Shown: positions 57,808 to 64,000 of the stretch, piece after piece
How the letters are laid out: every line of letters starts with the position of its first letter
Position numbering within the stretch: the first letter of the stretch is position 1
Assembly: GCF_014640535.1 (NCBI RefSeq)
Contig: NZ_BMHD01000001.1
Location: 2,841,474 to 2,905,473 of the forward strand
Source: Cnuibacter physcomitrellae
GTDB taxonomy: Bacteria > Actinomycetota > Actinomycetes > Actinomycetales > Microbacteriaceae
DNA length: 64,000 nucleotides
Direction: 5' to 3'
The notes under the pieces: generated by a model
The model's database searches: none
What the model was told of the DNA's origin: nothing
The model's input: the letters and a program-made list of their open reading frames with translations, nothing else
Translations under genes and position numbers: made by a program

Positions 57808-59385
57808 TCAGGAGTCTGCTGGGAGCGTGCGCGCCGCGACGGACTCGAGCACCGCCTGCGCTGCGGCGAAGCCGCCGAGCCCGGAGACGGCGCCACCGCG
57901 TCGCGACCCCGATCCGCACAGCATCACCCGGGGATGCGACGTCGACACTCCCCAGCGCGCCGCCGGGGTGTCGAGCGGCTCGTCGTCCTCGGCGAAGGGC
58001 CAGGAGAGCGCGCCGTGGAAGATGTTCCCTCCCGGCAGCCGCAGTGCGTCCTCGAGATCGGCCGTCGTCTTCGTCTCCACGCACGGGCGACCGGAGGCAT
58101 CGCGCAGCAGGAGCGGTTCGATCGGCTCGGCGAGCACGCTGTCGAGCGACTCGAGCGCGGCACGCTGCAGCTCGTCGCGCGTCGCGTCGAGCCGATGCGG
58201 GGTGTGGAGTCCGAACAGGGTGAGCGTCTGCGCGCCGCCCTCCTGCAGCTCGGGAGAGAGGATGCTCGGGTCGGTGAGGGAGTGGCAGTAGACCTCCGCG
58301 GGCAGCGGCGCCGGGATCCGCCCGCGCTCGGCCTCGGCGTGGGCCTCCTCGAGCTGCCGGTAGCCCTCATGGATGTGGAAGGTCCCGCCGAACGCCTCCT
58401 CCGGGGACACCGACTCGTCCCGCAGCCGCGGGAGGCGCGAGAGCAGGAGGTTCACCTTGACCTGGGCGCCCTCCGCGGGCGGCGGCGGCGCGTCGCCGAG
58501 GAGCCGGGCGAGCTCGTGCGGGGAGGCCCCGCTCAGCACCCGATCCGTGGTGAGCGTGTGCTCGACGCCCTCGACGACCACGCGCACGGCGGCCGGGGCG
58601 CTCTCGTCGCCCGCGTCGACGGCCACGACCTCGGCACCCGTGACGATCTCGGCTCCGCCGTCTCGCGCGGCGCGGGCCAGCTCGGCGGTGAGGGCGCCCA
58701 TGCCGCCCACGGGGACGTCCCAGTCCCCGGTGCCCTGACCGATGAGGTGGTAGAGCAGGCACACGTTCTGCTGCAGGCCGGGGTCGGTGAGTGAGGCGAA
58801 GGTGCCGATCAGCGCATCCGTCGCGACGACGCCGCGCACGGTGTCGTCGCGGAAGCGGCGCTCGATCGCGTCGCCGATCGGACGCTCGACGATCTCGAGC
58901 CACAGGGCATCGTCGGCGAGACGTGTGCGCATCTCCTCCCGGGTGGCCAGAGGCTCGGTGAGCGAGGGCCAGACGACTGTGGCGAGACGGGCGAGGTCGG
59001 CGTTCCATCGCTCGTAGGCGTCCGCATCCGGTGCCGCCCCGAGTCGCTCGAACGAGCCCTGCGTCGCAGGGCCGTCGAGCGTGTCGATGAGCAGTCCCCG
59101 GTCGGTGCCGGGTACGGGGGTGTACGAGGAGTACCGGCGGCGTCGCAGCTCCAGCTCGAGGCCCAGGTCGTCTCGGATGCGCTGCGGCAGGAGGCTGACG
59201 AGGTACGAGTAGCGCGACAGTCGCGCATCCATGCCGTTGAAGGCATACGACGAGATGGCGGCGCCCCCGACCGCGTCGAGCCGCTCGAGGACGCAGACCG
59301 CCAGGCCCGCGCGAGCCAGGTAGGCGGCCGCGACGAGTCCGTTGTGCCCGCCACCGACCACGATCGCATCCCATCGCCGCTGCAT
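57808..59385 (-). CDS. Phytoene-desaturase-like FAD/NAD(P)-binding oxidoreductase (PYROXD2-like)
   Basis: 525 residues. N-terminal AIVVGGGHNGLVAAAYLARAG binds FAD and VLERLDAVGGAAISS follows, as in CrtI and PYROXD2; the C-terminus LCGSGSRRGGAVSGLGGFAAA closes the flavin site. No carotenoid genes are adjacent, and VGGGHNGL is more typical of the PYROXD2 branch, so carotenoid desaturation is not implied. ATG 59385 is preceded by TAAGCT and six bases. Confidence 0.88.
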   Translation of the reverse strand: MQRRWDAIVVGGGHNGLVAAAYLARAGLAVCVLERLDAVGGAAISSYAFNGMDARLSRYSYLVSLLPQRIRDDLGLELELRRRRYSSYTPVPGTDRGLLIDTLDGPATQGSFERLGAAPDADAYERWNADLARLATVVWPSLTEPLATREEMRTRLADDALWLEIVERPIGDAIERRFRDDTVRGVVATDALIGTFASLTDPGLQQNVCLLYHLIGQGTGDWDVPVGGMGALTAELARAARDGGAEIVTGAEVVAVDAGDESAPAAVRVVVEGVEHTLTTDRVLSGASPHELARLLGDAPPPPAEGAQVKVNLLLSRLPRLRDESVSPEEAFGGTFHIHEGYRQLEEAHAEAERGRIPAPLPAEVYCHSLTDPSILSPELQEGGAQTLTLFGLHTPHRLDATRDELQRAALESLDSVLAEPIEPLLLRDASGRPCVETKTTADLEDALRLPGGNIFHGALSWPFAEDDEPLDTPAARWGVSTSHPRVMLCGSGSRRGGAVSGLGGFAAAQAVLESVAARTLPADS

Positions 59386-59391
59386 GCGGGA

Positions 59392-59397
59392 AGCTTA
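59392..59397 (-). promoter_or_regulatory. -10 box of a leaderless promoter (CrtI-like gene)
   Basis: TAAGCT on the minus strand, six bases, ATG at 59385. About 90 bp away on the other strand is the putA -10 box. Confidence 0.55.
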
Positions 59398-59487
59398 CGG
59401 GGGCGTCCGCTCGCCGTGTCGGTCCCTGCACAGCGGCGTCTGCGGCGCGTCCCCCTCCACAGACCGGCCGAGAAGGGCCGCGCACCC

Positions 59488-59493
59488 TATCCT
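59488..59493 (+). promoter_or_regulatory. -10 box of the leaderless putA promoter
   Basis: TATCCT, six bases (CGAGAC), ATG at 59500. Confidence 0.55.
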
Positions 59494-59499
59494 CGAGAC

Positions 59500-62400
59500 A
59501 TGGACGACAGCGCCCACCCGGCCCCCTCGCCCAGGCCGCGAGACCTCGCCGACCGTGCGGTCGAGCTCGCACGCACCTGGCTCGACGCCAGTCGCGACGC
59601 GCCCGCAGACCCCGCCGCGGCGCGGCTGGCCGGGGTGCTGAAGGATCCGGACGGCCTCGCCTTCACCCTGGGCTTCGTCGACGGGGTCGCGAGGCCCGAG
59701 GACAACGCGGTCGCCGCGCGCGACCTGGTGCAGGTCGCCGAGAAGGTGCCCGGCTTCCTCCCGTGGCCGCTCCGCTCGGCTCTCGGAGTGGGGCGGGGCG
59801 TCGCCGAGGTCGCGCCCGGGGTGGTCGTGCCGATCGCGCGTCGCGTGCTCCGTCAGATGGTGGGCCACCTCATCGTCGACGCCCGGCCGGCGAAGTTCGG
59901 CCCCGCCGTCGCCGCTCTGCGTGCCACCGAGGGCGTCCGCCTCAACGTCAACCTGCTCGGCGAGGCCGTGCTGGGCGACGCGGAGGCGGCGAAGCGGTTC
60001 GAGGGGACCACACGCCTGCTGCAGCGCGATGACGTCGACTACGTGTCGGTCAAGGTGTCCTCGATCGCGGCCGATCTGTCGATGTGGGGCTTCGACGAGA
60101 CCGTCGAGCGCGTCGCCCGGAGCCTGCTCCCGCTCTACCGGATCGCGGCCGACCGGAGCCTCATGGGTCCGCAGAGCATCGCGCAGTCGACCACCGCCGA
60201 CCGCCGCAAGTTCATCAACCTCGACATGGAGGAGTACCGCGACCTCGACCTCACGGTCGCCGTCTTCGAGCGCGTGATGTCGCAGTCCGAGCTCCTCGAG
60301 CTCGAGGCGGGCATCGTCCTGCAGGCCTACCTGCCCGACGCGCTCGCCACCCTGCAGCGGCTGCATCGCTTCGCCGCCGATCGGCGCGCGCGGGGCGGCG
60401 CGCCGATCAAGGTGCGCGTCGTCAAGGGCGCCAATCTGGCCATGGAGCGCGTCGACGCGACGCTGCACGGCTGGCCGCTCGCGCCCTACGACCGCAAGGT
60501 CGAGACCGACGCCAACTACAAGCGCGTGCTCGACTGGGCTCTGCGCCCCGAGCACACCGACGCGGTGCACATCGGCGTGGCGGGGCACAACCTCTTCGAC
60601 ATCGCCTGGGCATGGCTGCTCGCCTCCGAGAGAGGGGTGCAGGACGCCGTCGACGTCGAGATGCTGCTCGGCATGGCCTCGGCGCAGGCGGATGCGGTGC
60701 GCCGCACGGTCGGAGGCCTGCTGCTGTACACGCCGGTGGTCGCCCCGGCGGAGTTCGACGTGGCCATCGGCTACCTCGTCCGGCGCCTCGAGGAGAACGC
60801 CAGCGACGAGAACTTCATGTCGGCCGTCTTCGACCTCGCCGCCGATCAGTCCCTCTTCGTGCGCGAGCGCGACCGCTTCCTCGCGTCCCTCGACCTGCTC
60901 GAGGAGGAGGGGTTCGACCCGCCCGCCCCGAATCGCACGCAGGACAGGCTCGACGACGAGATCGCGCCCATGCCGCGCGAGTTCCACAACACCCCCGACA
61001 CCGACCCCGCCCTGGCCGCCAACCGCGAGTGGGCTCGGCGCATCCTGGCCCGGGTGCCGGAGTCCGATCTGGGCACGGCCACCATCGCGGAGGCCCGCAT
61101 CGAGTCGGAGGGTGCGCTGGAGGAGGTCGTCGAGCGGGTCAAGACCGCGGGCGACGCGTGGGGAGCCCGCTCCGCGGAGGAACGCGCGGGCTTCGTGCGC
61201 CGCGCGGGCTACTCCCTCGAGAGCAACCGCGACAGGCTCATCGAGGTGATGGCGGCCGAGACCGGCAAGACCATCGACCAGGCCGACCCGGAGGTCAGCG
61301 AGGCGGTCGACTTCGCCCGCTACTACTCGCTCTCCGCGCTCGAGCTCGACGCGGTCGACGGGGCGTCCTTCGTGCCCTCGTCGCTCACCGTGGTCGCCCC
61401 GCCGTGGAACTTCCCCGTCGCCATCCCGGCCGGCGGGGTGCTCGCGGCGCTCGCGGCGGGCAGCGGCGTCATCATCAAGCCCGCTCCCCAGGCGCGCCGT
61501 TCCGCCGCCGTGATGGTCGAGGCGCTCTGGGAGTCGGGCATCCCGCGCGAGGTCCTCGCGCTGGTCGACCTCGACGAGGACGAGCTCGGCCGGCGATTGA
61601 TGTCCGACCCCCGGGTCGACCGGCTCATCCTCACGGGCTCCTACGACACGGCCGCGCTCTTCCGCTCCTGGCGTCCCGACCTGCCGCTGCTCGCCGAGAC
61701 GAGCGGGAAGAACGCGGTCGTGGTGACGCCGAGCGCCGACCTCGACCTCGCGGTCTCCGACATCGTGAAGAGCGCCTTCGGGCATGCCGGCCAGAAGTGC
61801 TCAGCTGCGAGCCTGGCCATCCTCGTCGGATCGGTCGCGGAGTCCGCCCGTTTCCGGCGGCAGCTCGTCGACGCGGTGACCTCGCTGCGTGTCGGATGGC
61901 CCGCCGACGCGACGGCTCAGATGGGGCCGGTCATCGAGCCGCCCTCGGGCAAGCTCGCCGAGGCGCTCACCACCCTCGGCCCGGGTGAGCGTTGGCTCGT
62001 CGAGCCGCGCAGCCTCGACGAGAGCGGCCGCCTCTGGTCGCCCGGCGTGAAGGAGTGGGTACTGCCGGGCACGGCGTTCCACCTCACCGAGTACTTCGGG
62101 CCCGTGCTCGGCCTCATGCGCGCCGAGACGCTCGAGGAGGCGCTCGAGCTCCAGAATACCGTGCAGTTCGGGCTGACCGCGGGTCTCCAGTCCCTCGATG
62201 CGGAGGAGATCAGCGCCTGGCTCGCGGGCGTCGAGGCGGGCAACGTCTACGTCAACCGTGGCATCACGGGCGCCATCGTCCGCCGCCAGCCGTTCGGGGG
62301 CTGGAAGCGGTCGTCCGTGGGCGCCGGCTCGAAGGCGGGCGGCCCGCACTACCTCGCCCACCTCGGGAGCTGGGTGTCCGACCCGGGCGAGCCGGGTCAC

Positions 62401-63009
62401 GGCCTGAGCCTCGCCGGCCTCGACCCCGCCGTGGCGCAGCTGCTCGAGTCGACCACCACCGGGCTCGAGTGGGAGGACTTCGACATCGCTCGCCGCGGGG
62501 CGAAGAGCGACGCCGTCGCCTGGAAGACGATCTTCGCCCCGGCCGATCCGTCGGCCCTCGGGGTGGAGCGCAACGTCCTCCGGCACCTGCCCGTCCCGGT
62601 GCTCATCCGCCTCTCCGAGGGTGAGCCGCTCCACTCGCTGGTGCGCGTGCTCGCCGCAGGCACGCTGGCGAGGTCCCGGATGCTCGTGAGCACGGCCGCC
62701 AAGCTGCCCCGCCCCCTGCGGGCCCTGCTCAAGGAGCGCGACGTGAAGGTCGTCGTCGAGAGCGACGCCGCCTGGCTCGAGCGCGTGCCGACCTACCTGG
62801 GCGACGTGCCGCGCATCCGCCTCATCGGAGGGTCGGCGTACGACCTCGCGGTGGCGCTCGAGGGCTCATGCGACATGGCGATCTATCCGGATGCGGTCAC
62901 CCGCGCCGGGCGCGTCGAGCTCCTGCCCTTCGTGCGCGAGCAGGCGATCAGCGCCACGGACCACCGCTTCGGCAGCCCCACGCCGCTCCTCCGTTCGATC
63001 GGCCTCTGA
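59500..63009 (+). CDS. putA: Bifunctional proline dehydrogenase/L-glutamate-gamma-semialdehyde dehydrogenase
   Basis: 1169 residues. Oxidises proline to pyrroline-5-carboxylate (FAD) and then to glutamate (NAD+). The proline dehydrogenase barrel occupies roughly residues 80-480 and ends with the substrate motif RRLEENASDENF (near residue 427). The aldehyde dehydrogenase has Glu733 (LAETSGKNAV) and catalytic Cys767 (GHAGQKCSAAS). A C-terminal region of about 170 residues caps the protein. No N-terminal DNA-binding domain, so it is not a trifunctional PutA. ATG 59500 gives a leaderless message; the longer frame from 59344 is not supported. Confidence 0.94.
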   Translation: MDDSAHPAPSPRPRDLADRAVELARTWLDASRDAPADPAAARLAGVLKDPDGLAFTLGFVDGVARPEDNAVAARDLVQVAEKVPGFLPWPLRSALGVGRGVAEVAPGVVVPIARRVLRQMVGHLIVDARPAKFGPAVAALRATEGVRLNVNLLGEAVLGDAEAAKRFEGTTRLLQRDDVDYVSVKVSSIAADLSMWGFDETVERVARSLLPLYRIAADRSLMGPQSIAQSTTADRRKFINLDMEEYRDLDLTVAVFERVMSQSELLELEAGIVLQAYLPDALATLQRLHRFAADRRARGGAPIKVRVVKGANLAMERVDATLHGWPLAPYDRKVETDANYKRVLDWALRPEHTDAVHIGVAGHNLFDIAWAWLLASERGVQDAVDVEMLLGMASAQADAVRRTVGGLLLYTPVVAPAEFDVAIGYLVRRLEENASDENFMSAVFDLAADQSLFVRERDRFLASLDLLEEEGFDPPAPNRTQDRLDDEIAPMPREFHNTPDTDPALAANREWARRILARVPESDLGTATIAEARIESEGALEEVVERVKTAGDAWGARSAEERAGFVRRAGYSLESNRDRLIEVMAAETGKTIDQADPEVSEAVDFARYYSLSALELDAVDGASFVPSSLTVVAPPWNFPVAIPAGGVLAALAAGSGVIIKPAPQARRSAAVMVEALWESGIPREVLALVDLDEDELGRRLMSDPRVDRLILTGSYDTAALFRSWRPDLPLLAETSGKNAVVVTPSADLDLAVSDIVKSAFGHAGQKCSAASLAILVGSVAESARFRRQLVDAVTSLRVGWPADATAQMGPVIEPPSGKLAEALTTLGPGERWLVEPRSLDESGRLWSPGVKEWVLPGTAFHLTEYFGPVLGLMRAETLEEALELQNTVQFGLTAGLQSLDAEEISAWLAGVEAGNVYVNRGITGAIVRRQPFGGWKRSSVGAGSKAGGPHYLAHLGSWVSDPGEPGHGLSLAGLDPAVAQLLESTTTGLEWEDFDIARRGAKSDAVAWKTIFAPADPSALGVERNVLRHLPVPVLIRLSEGEPLHSLVRVLAAGTLARSRMLVSTAAKLPRPLRALLKERDVKVVVESDAAWLERVPTYLGDVPRIRLIGGSAYDLAVALEGSCDMAIYPDAVTRAGRVELLPFVREQAISATDHRFGSPTPLLRSIGL

Positions 63010-63032
63010 CCTCTGCCTCGTCGCGAGGCTCG

Positions 63033-63413
63033 TCAGGGGTGGGCGAGGGCGGCGCGGGCGAGGTCCAGCGCCTCCGCCGGGTCCACGCCGAGCGCGCGCA
63101 CGCGGTCGGCGTACTCCCGCGCGGCGCGCTGGGCGGCCTGATGCGACGGCGAGCCCGTCGCGGCGACGAACGAGCCGCTGCGTCCGCGCGTCTCGATCAC
63201 GCCGTCCGACTCGAGCTCGCGATAGGCCCGCGCGACGGTGTTGACGGCGAGCCCGAGCTCCTCCGCGAGTCCGCGCACCGTGGGGAGCTTCGCGCCCGCC
63301 GCGAGCGAGCCCGCCTCCACCGCGTCGCGGATGCCGGTGCGCACCTGTTCGTACGGCGGGACCGCCGAGGCCGGGTCGACGGTGATCCCCATCGGCGCGA
63401 GTGCGGCGCTCAT
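63033..63413 (-). CDS. GntR family (YtrA-type) transcriptional regulator
   Basis: 126 residues. Winged helix PYEQVRTGIRDAVEAGSLAAG, KLPTVRGLAEELGLAVNTVA and RAYRELESDGVIETRGRSGSF, followed by a short helical tail rather than a ligand domain, the YtrA arrangement. ATG 63413 overlaps the stop of the Lrp gene upstream, so the two regulators are translated together. Targets are not evident here. Confidence 0.9.
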   Translation of the reverse strand: MSAALAPMGITVDPASAVPPYEQVRTGIRDAVEAGSLAAGAKLPTVRGLAEELGLAVNTVARAYRELESDGVIETRGRSGSFVAATGSPSHQAAQRAAREYADRVRALGVDPAEALDLARAALAHP

Positions 63414-63838
63414 CGTCGGATGAGGTTCGACAGCACGATCGCGCTGCGGGTGTGGTCGACGTTGGGGGCGATGCGGACGCGTTCCAGCGCATCCTCGAGG
63501 CTCGGGATGTCGCGCGAGCGGATGTGCACGATCGCGTCGGCGCTGCCCGTGACGGTGCCCGCGTCGACCACCTCGGGCACCCCGGAGAGGATCCGCTTGA
63601 GCTCGGCCGGCGCGACGGTGCCCCGGCAGAAGAGCTCCACGTAGGCCTCGGTCGAGCTGCCGTCGAGCGCCGGGTTGAGCTGGATGGTGAAGCCGGTGAT
63701 GACCCCGTCGGCGACGAGCCGATCGATGCGGCGCTTCACCGCGGAGGCGGAGAGTCCGACGACCTGGCCGATGTCGCCGTACCCGCTGCGGGAGTTGATC
63801 TTGAGCAGGTCGATGATGCGGTGATCGAGCGCGTCCAT
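63410..63838 (-). CDS. Lrp/AsnC family transcriptional regulator
   Basis: 142 residues. N-terminal helix-turn-helix LDHRIIDLLKINSRSGYGDI, QVVGLSASAVKRRIDRLVADG and a RAM ligand domain (AYVELFCRGTV, EVVDAGTVTGSADAIVHI). Binds amino acids in the octameric Lrp manner. Beside putA it may respond to proline or another amino acid and control putA or a divergent gene past the window edge. ATG 63838 has TAGGGT eight bases upstream. Confidence 0.92.
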   Translation of the reverse strand: MDALDHRIIDLLKINSRSGYGDIGQVVGLSASAVKRRIDRLVADGVITGFTIQLNPALDGSSTEAYVELFCRGTVAPAELKRILSGVPEVVDAGTVTGSADAIVHIRSRDIPSLEDALERVRIAPNVDHTRSAIVLSNLIRR

Positions 63839-63862
63839 GACCGACGACCCTACGCCGTTTCG

Positions 63863-63887
63863 TTGCGTCGTGCGAGCGAGGACGCAA
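63863..63887. promoter_or_regulatory. Inverted repeat upstream of the Lrp gene
   Basis: TTGCGTC (63863-63869) and GACGCAA (63881-63887) are perfect 7-bp arms with an 11-nt spacer, just upstream of the Lrp -10 (TAGGGT, 63847-63852 minus). Candidate Lrp autoregulatory site. No gene was recognised from 63839 to 64000; a plus-strand gene may begin near the right edge but cannot be supported. Confidence 0.45.
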
Positions 63888-64000
63888 GAGATCGGGCGGA
63901 TGACGCACGCCATGGCTGTTTCGGGCGTGCGAGACTGGCGGCGGCGTGCCCCTCGGGGCCCCTGGACAGCGCGCTGGTCCGCCATCCGATCCCGGTTCGC

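Noticed and set aside
57808-59385. Carotenoid biosynthesis enzyme CrtI
   Set aside because: No crtE, crtB or other carotenoid genes adjoin it and its N-terminal motif is closer to the PYROXD2 branch, so carotenoid function is not claimed.
1-64000. CRISPR arrays, rRNA, tRNA, insertion sequences
   Set aside because: No regularly spaced repeats, cloverleaf sequences, transposase motifs or terminal inverted repeats with target duplications were seen; gaps are too short for most of these.
63900-64000. Gene start near the right edge on the plus strand (GTG within the last 70 bases)
   Set aside because: Only about 20 codons are visible, with no ribosome-binding site or recognisable motif.

Overview
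The window is about 70% GC, densely packed and free of rRNA, tRNA, transposase, integrase or CRISPR sequence. Short intergenic gaps, frequent ATGA/GTGA start-stop overlaps, GTG starts, the coproporphyrin-type heme genes and recurrent GGATGC/GCATCC hexamers fit a chromosome segment of an aerobic actinobacterium, most likely Microbacteriaceae. The family assignment is an inference from gene content and style, not from a marker gene.

Layout. 1-6.1 kb: a carbohydrate locus with the end of a family 1 solute-binding protein, two permeases, a divergent GH1-type glycosidase and, convergently, a GH13 alpha-glucosidase. 6.1-10.6 kb: a minus-strand set of lipoprotein, peptidoglycan-binding efflux adaptor, MacB-type ATPase and MacB-type permease. 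10.8-15.3 kb: Nudix and hemA (minus) divergent from hemE and hemY/cgoX (plus). 15.4-23 kb: a membrane-anchored HNH nuclease; a LacI-type repressor and a three-enzyme sugar operon (Gfo/Idh/MocA, DUF993, TIM-barrel isomerase) with a clear promoter and operator; then mesX-mesD, an oxygen-dependent folate-independent methionine synthase pair, behind a leader that can fold as a multi-stem RNA. 23.1-28.2 kb: three small envelope-type genes, then hemQ/chdC, hemH/cpfC, hemC and hemD. 28.2-37.5 kb: a PPOX-fold protein, an AraF/AraG/AraH-like sugar ABC transporter, an AraC regulator, a DUF5107-TPR protein and an aldose 1-epimerase. 37.5-42.3 kb: DHA2 exporter with its TetR repressor, an AlkB-like dioxygenase behind a LexA-type box, an ArsR-SRPBCC pair, a lipoprotein and a VOC protein. 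42.3-44.7 kb: hemB and hemL. 44.7-64 kb: mostly single genes (EEP phosphatase family, YhdH-type reductase, methyltransferase, LssY_C membrane protein, FAD monooxygenase, a HepT/MntA toxin-antitoxin pair, PEP mutase family, TrhO, amidohydrolase, a DUF3105-DUF305 pair, a CrtI-like oxidoreductase, bifunctional PutA, GntR and Lrp regulators).

How it fits together. Nine heme genes are present in three blocks and cover glutamyl-tRNA to iron-coproporphyrin and its decarboxylation to heme b by the Gram-positive coproporphyrin route. The blocks are separated by sugar, methionine and regulatory genes, so accessory DNA appears to lie inside an otherwise collinear pathway. Three separate sugar systems (1-6 kb, 16-21 kb, 29-37.5 kb) suggest a plant- or soil-associated saprophyte.

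The strongest non-coding signals are: at least fifteen promoters where a TAnnnT box lies 6-8 nt before the start codon, implying leaderless transcripts; a structured leader upstream of mesX; an SOS-like box before alkB; palindromic operators for LacI, TetR and ArsR; two perfect hairpins between solute-binding-protein genes and the transporter genes that follow; and long intergenic inverted repeats at 46.1 and 49.95 kb.
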